Under the pieces are notes generated by a model. It was not told where the DNA came from, ran no database searches, and worked only from the letters and a program-made list of their open reading frames with translations. This document shows positions 1 through 10,876 of a stretch of DNA of 64,000 bases, piece by piece. The number at the start of each line of letters is the position of its first letter. Position 1 is the stretch's first letter. Position numbers and translations under genes: made by a program. The stretch comes from Mycogone perniciosa (taxonomy: Eukaryota > Ascomycota > Sordariomycetes > Hypocreales > Hypocreaceae): contig JAOALB010000012.1 of NCBI GenBank assembly GCA_025331125.1, forward strand, positions 1 through 64,000. The letters are read 5' to 3'.

Positions 1-53
<53 letters not shown>
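1..53. other. Poly-C run at the window edge
   Basis: The first 53 bases are all C. No telomere-type repeat (CCCTAA/TTAGGG) follows it. A homopolymer this pure at a sequence end is more likely an assembly or sequencing artefact (for example poly-G from two-colour chemistry) than a biological tract, but this is inference. Confidence 0.8.
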
Positions 54-54
<1 letters not shown>

Positions 55-3000
55 CGACGAAGTCAATCACGAGAGGCGGACGGTTGCAGGTGCTGTCGGC
101 TATCCGGGGTGCTGTGCACCGGTTTTTGTGGCTGCCGAGTCTAGAGAATAAGGGGCATCTGTGTATATAGGTGTGGTGGTTGAGAGAAGCCAGCCAGGGG
201 TGATGCAATTGCGGCCGGCATTCAATGTAAGGAAGCGCAATGGTTTGCTCTGCTTATACGTACCGCATGCGGATACTTGCTGACAAGCAGTGAATTGTGA
301 TTATCGTCGTCAATGGTCGACGTCGTGCGGCCGGTTGTTGTGATTAGCCTTTGGTATCGTGAGGCCTGTGGTGAGGATTGGTGATGGCGTGTGAATGTGC
401 CTTTGGTGTTGTGCTGCAAACGGTAGGTAGTACTCGTAGACGACGACTACAGAGCTGAGGAAGTGACCAGGGCGGATTCGACCAGACAGACGAGCAAAGG
501 AATTATACAATGATATCCAAGGGGAGGAAAGGAAAGGAAGGAGGGAGAAGATAGATGAAAAAGAGTGTGTGAAAGCGAGAGGGAGGGAGAGTAAGAAAGA
601 GAGAATAGATTAGGTATTAGTCCACGCAGGCAGGCAAGTCAAGTCAAGGCAAGAGGCGTCTGGCTGCAGCACGAAGTGGGAAAGTATTGAAAAGGGAAAA
701 AGGAGCGGCAGACGGACCCTGGAAAACGGAGGTGACACGAGGATGGCAGGGACATATACATACCTAATTGGAGCGTCCCGTCCAGTCAATATGGGGAGAG
801 CAGCAGTGTGATGTGTGTGGTGTGGGTTAGGTGCGAATTCTCTAGCGCATGCAGGCCTAAGAAACCTCCTGAAGGACTAAGACTAGCATTTTTAGTGAAC
901 CTGAGGGAGCACTGTAATTTCAGGTACTGCCAGCAAAGGTAGGGGGCGGGTACGTTTTACACCCGTCCGGTACCTGGCCCACACGTACCGTGATGCGCGG
1001 CCGCTTAGTATCTGGTACATGAGGAGCGGGCTTCGGCGACCGCTCCGGCCGGGGCACTGTTCCATCCAGGCTTGATGCATGGCGAAGGAGGGATGGTGTA
1101 CGGAGGAGTACCACTGGATGTACCGCTGCGAGGGCAAATGGCCAGGGTGGACACGCCGAAGGGCACGGAGTGGTACGGAGCACGGAGTACGACGTACCAG
1201 GTACATGCTACAAGATTGGTACCTACTACCTAGTAGGTAGGTACTCCGTAGACATTGCCGCAATTTGGCCGCGCAGCAGCCGCAGGCGTTTTAGCACGTT
1301 CGTTCGTTCGTACTGGCGCTGGCGAGGAGCAGGACAACGACTTCGGGGGACACGACGTAAAGAGACTCGCTCGGGCGTCGCTGGTACATTGCTTCAAAGT
1401 TCAGGCGGCTAGCGCCAGCAGCGTGGGGGGGATTTTGGGGCTCACTCGGTGCGGCACAAGCGTATAGCTTACGGCTTTTGGCATGGAATGGCAAGACGTG
1501 GGTGTGGGTACCGCTGCTCTTGGGTTTTGGGGTGTTGCCCTTACATGTCTCGCTGCTGCAAGCCTAAAAAAACGCCTCCCTCCAGCAGACAATAACAAGA
1601 AGGAAAAAAAAAGGCGACGCCGTGATGGTATGTCAATGACTAATGCACCCGGAGCAAGCGACGGCTGTCACTTTGCGTCAGAGGGTGGTGGGAGGGGACT
1701 CGTGGAGCGAGAGCCACTCCTGTGGCCACAACAACACAACACAACACAATAGCATCACACGCGTGGCACCGATTCTCCTCACGCTGGCTGAGTCGCAGTA
1801 TTGGATGGATGTGCGGTTTCGGTTGCGAGTGGCAAGTTACCCGACAGCCATCGCGTGGTGCACGAAGTACGGAGCTGTAAGTTTAATAATATCATGTTGC
1901 CACGTACGGACTCGAGTCGAGCACCTTGCATCCGGGGCGGTGCGGAACTTCGCTTTTGTTCTTAGGCATACGGAGTACTAAGGTAAGGTAGGCAGTCATT
2001 TCCTGTGTGTGTAAGACGAGGGGGCCACGACATGCGTCTCAACAAATAAAAATAAAAAATAGGCATCCCGGGTTCTTGCTGGAATATATTGCAGCTGCAG
2101 TCAAGTTCGTATGGGTGTAAGTGGCAGGCCTATCGAGTCCCTCCCTAAAACCCCCCAACGACCCTCGTATTTGGCGATGTGCAGCTGGACATCCAGCGCT
2201 GAAAGTACGCTGTGGTCTGCAAAGTACGAGCACTACGAAGTACTACTGCGGTTTGTCACTGCAAGAGACGCCACCGACTATAATAGTATGGATATTGCAC
2301 GGAGTATCGGTGCTTATTGGAATTGTTGACGCCTTTTTTCTTACAACAAACAATTGGTGCTGAATGAATCCGTCAAAAGTTGTCCGACACTGCTCACTCG
2401 CCACCTTACAGGTGTGCAGGCGTCTTGGAACGGCCCCCCGGTGGCTGCTGAAAAGGAATGCGATGCAGGTAGGGTGTGATTTATGATAGCCTGTTGCTCT
2501 CTGCAGTAGCGGTAGGAGCAGTAGTAGACTGCTACATCGTGTGTTACACCGTGGAGGCAATCAATATCAGACAAAAGCGAATATTTCCCCAGCATCACCA
2601 GCCAGCCGGCGGACGGAGTAGATTCTCCGTGTCTGAACTCCGTTCCGGTCGCCTTCACAAGTCAAGTGCCAGGAGGCGGCACTTGGGCGTCGATCTAAGC
2701 CTCTAAAGCCCAGACGAGACACCGTCTCCTGGACTTGAAGCCGTCTGCCCAATTGGATGGTGTCCCTGGTGCTGGGTCGGGCCACTGGACCCCTACGCTG
2801 ACCAGCCAGCTGGTACCGCCTGGACCAAAAGTGGCAAGGGGAAAAGTCTCTTTCTGCTAGTCTGGGATCAATGGGGAAAGCGAATTGAGAAAATCACTGG
2901 GTCCTGGGGTTTCTTCATCGGACGGATGGCATGCTCCCCTGGCCAGTAGGTAAGGCTGGCTTCTTTGTTGATGAATCGCTTCCGTGTTATAAATACGGAG

Positions 3001-5940
3001 TAATAAAAAGCAGAACTGCAGAATGCTTGCTGACGCGGGGGAGAGAAGAGGGAGGGAACCAGGGGGATTGATGTCACAGGGGCCTGGGAAAAGAAACGAA
3101 AGAGGCTCATGAGAATCATCCTCCACTCAACGTTCTGAACTCTCATATAATTACTTGTACCAGCCCTCCCTCCCTTCCGGCATCGTCGATGCAGCCCAGC
3201 CTACGGAGTACTAGGTATTCTACTTCGTACTGCATCTGATATGACATGTACGAAGTACGAAGTGCTCACACTGTTTGTTTGTTTGTTTATCGCCGAGAAC
3301 AACAGTGAACACACACTCTCACACACACAATGCGCACGTACGGAGTACATGACCGCAACAAATTTAGTAGATTAATTCGGCATGTACAAGGTACTTCGTA
3401 CGAGTACAAACAGCAAGCAAACCGAGAGAGCCTGTGGCGGCAGGCCTGCCCAACCAACAACCAACACTCCTGCGGCAACACACATCCGCTGCCGCTACTT
3501 TGGAAAGCCAATTGTTAACGGAGGATGCAACATTGGATTTTGACCCCCCCCCCTTTACCGCCCCATCCATACATTGCAGATGCATCTATCTCACTCACCC
3601 TCACTCATCTGGGCTCTCTCGGGCCTCACCGATGTCACTTACAGCGCCCTGATCCTTTCCATACCTTTTAGCCGTTCATGCCTCACAGGCTTACACCGAT
3701 CGTCGACGTGGCGCCCTGTGGAAGCGCACGAGTAATGGCCGTCAGTCACTACGAGTACTGACTCTGGGCCTCATCCCTCCCGAGTCCGTAATTTTTTCTC
3801 TGTCTTTTCTGGTTTGTGTCTCATCCACAATCTCAGTCATTCCCTCTCGCTCCCCGCCCTTCCGTTCCCCCTTCGCTTCTCCCCTGTCTTCTCCCTTGCA
3901 ATGACCTCATCGATCATCGGAGATCAGGTACCTCATAATTACCCGAGCTCCTGGTTCTGCTTTGATTCGCTGTCCAGACGCTGTCAGTTCCATGCCCCAG
4001 TATAATTACATTCTGGCACCACTGTTTCTTCCTTGTGTGTGCTGAGTTGTCTGCCTATTCCTAGTACCACTGTCTGTGCATGTTCAACATGCCCTCCCAA
4101 ATGCTCCAGACAATACGAGTGCAAACCCACCTGGGTCTCAGTGCAGCTGGACCGGGAGGTGTGTCTTGTCCAATGTCCACACAATGGTCACGGGGGCATT
4201 GCCAAAATGCCACCTTGGCTGTGTTGGCTGCCCAGACGGGCTGTACGAATACGTAGCGTTGAGCAGCCGGACCAGAAGCCGGAAAACATGCATGCTCCCA
4301 CACCACCATCCATTCAATGCTACTACTCCGTATATCAACGAAGTATGGATGTGTGGATGCATACGAAGTACACACACGCACACCTGCGCACACGGTACAT
4401 ACGGAGCACTCAACACACGATACGACCCAATTCCTGGGCCAATTTGCCCCCCGGCCTCCCTCTGCTTGTACGAGCTCAGCGTTGCACACACTGTCATGCA
4501 ATGCAATGCTGATAAGTCAAGGTGCAGGGTTCTGGGCCTTTGCTGACTCGACCGATCGCTTTTCAACAGGTTTATGACGTTTTTTTGCTTTGCACCCCTG
4601 CTCTAGGAAACGCCACCCAATGGATTCAGTCCTAGCAAAGATTCGTGCCTAAAACGGCAATTCGCCAACCTCAACGGAGCGCATACCAAATAATTTGAGG
4701 CGCCTAGATTCAATCCGGATGTCGCATCATTTTTATCCACCTATCCACCTTTGGGTTCCTCCATATTGCCTTTGTCGCCCCGAAAGATAACAACCAACAT
4801 ACGGAGTACGAGCAGCTACAGGCAGTAGTATACTGTAGCACGACTCGTATTGAACAAGCCTCACCACTAATACCATTTCATCCTCACCAAATTATGTATC
4901 TTGTCACAACTGGGTATCCGAGTAAGAAGCAAGATACCGCCCAAGGCCCCTGAGGACGTACAATAATGCAGCCAGGACTGAATCAGGAAACCAGATCTGC
5001 CATTAACCGCCACTTTGGTCATAAATGACAAAAAAAGAAGAGGGTCGTCGTCAGCGTGAAGGCCATTGGATGCAGCCAACCGGCCAACCACGACTCCAAC
5101 TGGTGCTCCGTTGCATCAAAACGGGAGGCAGGTTACCGTATACGGAACGGAAGAGACTGGGTCACCACACTTATCTACTATCTATATACGGAGTACTCTG
5201 TACACTTTCAAACCCAGCTTCTTGAGCATCGTCCACATTTCTCGTTAGATACAGGAGATACATCACTTTTTGCTTGCTTGTTTGTCTACCTGTTTGTCTG
5301 GTTCCTCTTCAACGGCATATGAGGCTTGGGGCAGCTGCATGCGAGTGCATCAGTGCCAATTGCCCTTCCACCATCTGCTGCGTATGTGCTTCAGCCTTGA
5401 CCAGCTCATTGTCAAGTCGACAAAGACGCCTTTCAATTCAGACATTCCCATACATGCAGCAAAGTCGGTGGCAGTACATGCTGCCCCTCTCTCTGTTTTG
5501 TCATCATTCGATGAGGCTTGCGAGCACAACTACGGAGTACATACTTTGTACTTCGTACTGCTAAAGAATGGGTTTCAGCTACAAAGGAGACGAGTGTACT
5601 TCGTATACTTACATTCAAACCAGATGAAGATGGATTGCTCTTTGGCGCCACTTCTACTAATACTCGTCTTCCTAGACTGGTGTGCCTGTGTGCGGATGGT
5701 ACATACGGAGCCTTGGTTCTGCAGCATCCCAAAGCTTCCAGATCGAATTCATGCTCCAGACCGTCGCCCCAATGGTTGGCAAAGGTTGGACGAGTGTCTC
5801 CGCACACAGATGCCTACATGCCTCCTATCCAAACAAACAAACATTTGAGTCGTGAAAAGCATACGGCCATGACTCGAAAACAGCACAAAGTTCACCAGAT
5901 ATGAAGTTAATTGATTATACTACTACATTCCTTTCCTTCG
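54..5940. other. Gene-poor left edge
   Basis: No convincing gene is seen in this stretch. It holds a purine-rich tract (about 517-610), many copies of the TACGGAGTAC / TACGAAGTAC element, and short A/T runs. Open frames here overlap each other on both strands, contain the repeat element, and lack recognisable domains or consistent splice signals. The stretch resembles AT/GC-mixed intergenic or subtelomere-like DNA. Confidence 0.6.
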
Positions 5941-6862
5941 AGAATAGGCTTACCAAGTACTTCATACCCGTTTGCATCTTCATCGTTTGTCTGTATGATT
6001 GAGATGCTGCTAATGCGATGTTTCTCATGTTTTATGCTAGAAGCCGCCCCAGTGTCATGGACATGGTGTTCTGAGCAAGGCAATATACCACTACGCCCGG
6101 TGGCGTTCGCTATCCCATGTGGCGATAATGTGGAGATGGCTTGACTGGCAAACTGAACACATCAAGGTCCGGAATTTTCCTACTTGCAGCCGTGGAGCAA
6201 TACTCTATGCGTGGCGTGCTCGAATGCATTTGGGGGAGCACATTTGCCTCCCCAAGGTCCGAGATCAGCTCGAGAAGGATCCGGAGGTGTCCGAGGAATT
6301 AGTCAACCTTCAGAAATGGGGTGATGATCACGACATTATCTTTTTGCATCCGGAGCAGTAATAGATATCAAAGAAGCCGAGCTGTTTTAATAGAGCGCAT
6401 TTGGGGATGCCGCAAACACTCTTTGCAGGGATGCACCGCATCATTCGAAGGATTGGATGTCTGTTGAAAAGCTGGACAGGTCATATGATGGCAGGCAAAA
6501 TTGTCAATGCACCCGCATCAAACGGTTTTCCAATGGTGTTAATCTTTAGGCAGGCCCCCTTGTCAGCTCAGCCAGGGGTCATGTTAGAGGCACATCAAGC
6601 CGCCTAAACAATCATCACTCGCTTAAGCAACGGATGAAGTCCGAGCAAGGGGGAGAGAAGATACCTACCCTTGTGAGGGATCAACGAGGATAGATGGGCT
6701 TGGTATGTATAGTCAGCAATTGCTACGCACAACGACATGCATTCCTCCTGCAAGAGAATGCCTACGGATGATGAGACCCTCATTGAGCTTATCCTCCCAT
6801 GCAAATCCTCCTGCGGTCATACCTACGAGTCCGAACCCGAACGCACCCTCTGGTACTCCGTA
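1241..6862. repeat. Cluster of TACGGAGTAC short elements
   Basis: The exact 10-mer TACGGAGTAC (or its complement GTACTCCGTA) is seen at 1241, 1969, 3202, 3339, 4800, 5187, 5531 and 6853. The one-base variant TACGAAGTAC (or complement) is seen at 2234, 3249, 3391, 4372 and 5549. The element has GTAC-like ends around an asymmetric core. About 0.1 exact copies would be expected by chance in the whole 64 kb window counting both strands. No copy was found inside a confident coding exon. Its function is unknown to me. Confidence 0.85.
5941..6361 (+). pseudogene. Possible gene fragment, function unknown
   Basis: From 6041 a frame stays open for 106 codons to a stop at 6359-6361. It is preceded by a plausible intron 5993-6040 (GTATGA donor, TGCTAAT branch, CTAG acceptor). 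The upstream piece would start after another acceptor-like CGAGAATAG at about 5948. The predicted peptide is rich in Trp and His near its start (for example MWRWLDWQTEHIKVR) and acidic near its end, which looks protein-like. No start codon or domain is recognised. It may be the 3' end of a decayed gene or chance. Confidence 0.25.
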
Positions 6863-8419
6863 AAGTCGAGGGAATCCATTCAACTCCGGATCTAACACAC
6901 AGACCATAGGTAACTATGATGGGCCACGTTTTTTTGACACCCGCCGCTCCGCGGCTCTGCCGATCTCAGCTTTTGTTTTGATTACTACTCCGTATTGAAG
7001 AGCAATTGGAACAGGCAAGGACCTTGGGAACTAATGGGTAATAAGCGACGATTCCGACACAGTGGGCACTAGAGCCAAGAAAACAGCCCCCAATTAGTAT
7101 CGGTATCCGGATTCAGCTGAAGACAGCGCTCAGAAAATGCAAGTTCTCACAAAGCGATCAGAACTTCGCCTCCCTGAAAAAAGAGTTGGCCGCCCCTTCG
7201 TTCCATCAAAAAGGTTAATGTGTTTCTGGAAATCGTCCCCTTTCTGGTGGAGTCTCCCGCTCGGCTCAGCGGTGCGTCAAAAAAAAACGATGCGACGGAC
7301 GAATCTTGTAAAGTTCCATGTGTTTCCATGGTTCTGGGATGAGGAACCGGGAAGTGGCTGTGGTGTTTTTCTTTGGTGCTGAGCCAAATTTCCACCCATC
7401 TCGGCTCCGTTTGTTGATAATTGGTCAGCAATGGACGAGATATCACGGAGATGGCCTTCCAAAGGTTAGGTTTTCTTCGTGCCAAAGTGAAAATGAAAAA
7501 CATCAAAGCCTTGAAAGAAATTTGAATTCAATTTTCTTTTTAACATTTGGATGACTTCCTCGCCATTACCGCATCCGGAAGGTAAGGATTTGTTTCATTT
7601 TGCATATGAGATGCTTCCTGTCAACAAACAAACGAACAAACAAACAAACAAACCTGCTACCCCTAGTGCGCGCGCTCTTTTATTTCGAAACGTGAAGGAT
7701 GTCCGCATTAATGCCGTATCGAGATAACACATGAGGCTCTGCAGCTGCGGGGAAAAAGGGGGGGATACGACGTTAACGAATGTGTCTTTGTTGAGGAGCT
7801 CTAGATTCATATCGAGATGTGACGTCAGAGTTCTGGTGTCGTGCGGCTTAGTACGGGATAGTACTATTATACTACTACTACACATGTGCCCCAGCCCCAC
7901 GCGAATACTGAGTGTTGATATACTCGGAACACATACTGGGTTACGACGGCTTGGAGTCAATCACCTCTTATTATTAATGTTGATCCTCCATATCCATGGA
8001 GGACGCGCGGCCATCTCCAAAACCGACATTGGTAGATGCAGGTTCGGCTAGGCAACAGCGCAATGCGAGTTCAATAGCCCTCAGCTTGTTGATATTTCGT
8101 ATGCGCACACACATGGGGTCCATTTATGCCATTGTGAGGATTCGGGCGTCGAAGTTAGAAACCTCTGACCCTAGCCCTGCATAATGTTCGCGTCAATCAC
8201 AGTGAGATGTTGACCCTCATCCTTCCTCTTCGGCAACACACGGCAACGCTCGCATCTTGTTGAAAAGAACCTGGATGGATTTGTTGATGTGATATTCTAT
8301 CCTCGAGTTTCTCTCCCCGCCTTTCGATTAATATGTCCATTGCCGTCCGCTTTCGCCTAAACTCCAAGTTGATGATATGACTCGATTCCCCGGAATGATT
8401 CGTCTCGAAGCATAAACGT
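6362..8419. other. Intergenic, no gene seen
   Basis: Two kilobases without a supportable gene. One exact TACGGAGTAC complement lies at 6853 and a partial copy near 6987. Short A runs and a CAAA-type repeat near 7625-7650 are present. The right end should contain the 3' untranslated region of KSH1, which is transcribed towards this stretch. Confidence 0.5.
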
Positions 8420-8816
8420 CTAGCTCAACAGCAGGGAAGCCTGTATCGGGAATTAGCACCAAGTTGCGAGCGAATGCTGGAACGATGGAAACCTCGACAT
8501 ACCGCCATGATAACACAGCATATACTTATGTATGGACTCAGTCGTTCGCCTATCCTTGCGCATTTCCAGAAAATGCCCGTGATTCTGCTCCAGTTAGCCC
8601 GTTGTCCAGGTGTTCACTTGCGGACCCAAGAGGTGGATTCGTACCCATCCTTATTCCTATCCATGATTCCAGGCGTAAAGTGGTGGACATAAGTACTTGT
8701 GCAGATCAAGAGAAGCAGCACGAGCAAAAGGCTCTGGAAGTTGAAGAGGGCGGACTGCGCATGAAATTTTAGCAAATCAGCGCATGAATCCCGCGCAAGT
8801 GAAGAATACATACCAT
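8420..8816 (-). CDS. KSH1: KISH family secretory-pathway membrane protein
   Basis: This is a 71-residue protein split over four coding exons: 8816-8814 (the ATG alone), 8754-8645, 8584-8503 and 8440-8420. Introns are 59, 60 and 62 nt with GT..AG ends, and all phases fit. The product starts MSALFNFQSLLLVLLLLICT and contains DRNKDGITGIFWKCARIGER, which matches the invariant core of the TMEM167/Kish family (yeast Ksh1, human 72 residues). Two membrane segments are visible, about residues 9-24 and 52-70. The family is needed in the early secretory pathway at the Golgi. The frame stays open for 69 codons upstream of the ATG, back to an ATG at 9023, so a longer N-terminus is possible, but the family length argues for the short form. 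It is transcribed divergently from TAF13. Confidence 0.9.
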
Positions 8817-9200
8817 CTTGGCGACTTGGATCCAACAATCAATGAAGTTGTCGCTGTCGCGAGTTCTCGCAGGTTTAGGGACAGCTTCCCCGTAAGTGCC
8901 AGGTGTGGATAGGAGCAAAGATTTGCCGACCCGATCGTCATATGGGTCACTAAAGTGGGCCAATGACATGCATCCCCCACCAACCACGCGCTGCGATTTC
9001 ACGAGCTTGGATCTCTTCCCCATTTTGAGCCTCTTTAGCTATCTATCCTATCACTTCAGCTGCTGTTTCTCATTGCTGCCACAACCTCCATATCGTTCCC
9101 CCGTGGTGCTCATATTACCTGGGAGGCCCTCTACAGCAGAGCCCTGAGCTCACCCACCCACTATTCACACACAGAAGCAAAATACCACAAATCAGGCAAG
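8817..9200. promoter_or_regulatory. Shared KSH1/TAF13 promoter region
   Basis: These 384 bases separate the divergent starts of KSH1 and TAF13 and must hold both promoters and both 5' leaders. On the minus strand the leader carries an in-frame ATG at 9023. The TAF13 side is C/T rich (for example CCACCCACTATTCACACAC). No TATA box is obvious. Confidence 0.6.
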
Positions 9201-9741
9201 ATGGAGCCCCGAGCGCGCGCCGGCAAGAATGTCGGCAAGATGAACTTTTCCCACAACGAGCGTACGTCGCATCAATACCAGTCGCATCCCCAATGCCTAA
9301 CTTCTTTGCTAATCACATACTCCCCTCTCTACAGTGGCGCAGCTGCTCTTCGCGCACGGCGACGTCAAAAACCCCATGCCCGAAACCATCCGCGTTCTCG
9401 ACGAGATCCTCACCGACTTCATGCAATCCATCGCCTTCGAGGCAAACCGCGCAGCTAACTACTCGGGCCGGCAAAAGATCAAATACGAAGACTTTGAATT
9501 TGCCTTCCGCAAGAACCCTGCCTTCCTGGGCAAAGTGCAAGAGGTGTTTGAGAAGCAAAGGGAGATCAAGAAGGCCAGAGAGATCCTGAGGGATGGCGAG
9601 GACGAGATTATGAAGGATACGGCGGATGAGGAGAAGAGGAGGGAGAAGGTTACGTCCAAGGCGACGAGAGTGGAAGAGGAGCTGGGTGAGGCGGATGATG
9701 ATGCTGAGGCTGAGGCTGATGCTTTGGGGAAGAAGCGATGA
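9201..9741 (+). CDS. TAF13: TFIID subunit TAF13
   Basis: Two exons, 9201-9261 and 9335-9741, joined over a 73-nt intron (donor GTACGT, branch-like CTAAC and GCTAAT, acceptor ACAG), give 155 residues. The protein is a histone-fold subunit of the general transcription factor TFIID, which pairs with TAF11 in the nucleus. Residues about 14-105 form the fold: NFSHNELAQLLFAHGD, then the long helix DEILTDFMQSIAFEANRAA and KIKYEDFEFAFRKNP. An acidic, lysine-rich tail follows and ends in GKKR. The size agrees with yeast Taf13 (167 residues). The start ATG is the first in frame and gives the conserved N-terminal segment. Confidence 0.95.
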
Positions 9742-10606
9742 TTCTTATATTTGCGAAACTCAAAGTCGCTATGGAGAGTCGATATGGATTGTGTTTCACC
9801 TCACAGCGCATGGTTGCGGAGTTCAAGGTTGTTTATATGGACACTGGTAGGGCACGGTATTTGGCTGGGAGGCGTGCAGGAGTTATGGTTTCTGTCTTGG
9901 ACACATTACGAAATAGAGTCATTTTGATATGCCTCATCTTGATATCATCTTTGGTTTGCAGCGTGTATGGGCTGAATACAGCGAGACGGGGCGTGCCTGA
10001 AGCTGTCGAGCTGTATTCTGGCATTATCATCTGCACATGCAAGACAGGCTTGGGGTATTCAAAGCTTAAAACTGCCTTTCTCAACGGCTGTTCCTGAGCT
10101 AGATCCAGGGATTACACTTCCGCGTGCGTATATGGTTTGTTGCTATTAATTGAGTTTGTTAGGCAAAGGCTGCACCACGTACTCTGTGAAGATGAAAACT
10201 CGAACAAAAGCCACCACAAGTTCTGACTTACACGAGGAACTCTCGGTGAACTATATGCACACCGACGCAATCACCAATACTACTAATGGTGTTCGGTGAA
10301 TTGAGTCCTCCTCACCATGGCCCAGGGGAAATAACACGGAGACGGAGACGAGCCGCCGGCTCGGCCGCTGCGATATCGGGTTCTTTCATCCTCGGGCTCT
10401 CCGATTCCACACTTTTCGTTCGATTTATCCACATGTGCCTCTGCCCCTCCATCCGTTCAAGTGCTCAGGACCTTGTTCACTGGGTCCTGAAAACCTCCGA
10501 CTGGCTGCCAAACGCCCCAAGTCCTTGCAAGTTCGCAATGCAGAAGCTGAGTGATGACTGTTTACGGCTCCACCATCCAAGCAGTAGCGCATAGCAGGCT
10601 GTGTTC

Positions 10607-10610
<4 letters not shown>

Positions 10611-10650
<40 letters not shown>
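10611..10650 (+). repeat. (TG)20 microsatellite
   Basis: Twenty uninterrupted TG units, followed by a short GTG run to 10660. The tract lies 227 bases upstream of the transporter start codon. Confidence 0.98.
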
Positions 10651-10651
<1 letters not shown>

Positions 10652-10710
10652 TGGTGGTGGTCACCCGGTTGAGAGGGAAATCCTGAGATGGCGAAATCTC
10701 TTATCATGGG

Positions 10711-10728
10711 ACACACACACACACACAC
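10711..10728 (+). repeat. (AC)9 microsatellite
   Basis: Nine AC units, 60 bases after the (TG)20 tract. Being complementary, the two tracts could pair as a stem with the bases between them as loop. Confidence 0.97.
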
Positions 10729-10876
10729 CTCTCCTCTTTGTTCTTCACCGAAAGATCCCGTCATTTTGAATAGGGTATTGTGTGTGTCGGTCTCTTTAAG
10801 CTGTTACTGTCTTGGCTCTGAATAGTTTCTACGAGCAGATGCTTCAAACCATACTGAAATTTTCGAGTTGAGAGAT

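Larger units (their letters stand above)
9742..10876. other. Intergenic with dinucleotide repeats
   Basis: No gene is seen. The stretch holds the TAF13 3' region and the promoter and leader of the transporter gene at 10877. Two complementary dinucleotide tracts, described separately, lie in its right half. Confidence 0.6.

Noticed and set aside
4033..4577. Several overlapping open frames of 140-160 codons on both strands
   Set aside because: They overlap in different frames in a stretch free of stops by composition, contain short repeats (ACACAC-type and the TACGGAGCAC variant), and show no domain or splice logic.
5270..5848. Open frame of 192 codons on the plus strand
   Set aside because: It runs through TACGGAGTAC and GTACTTCGTA element copies and shows no recognisable domain; composition looks non-coding.
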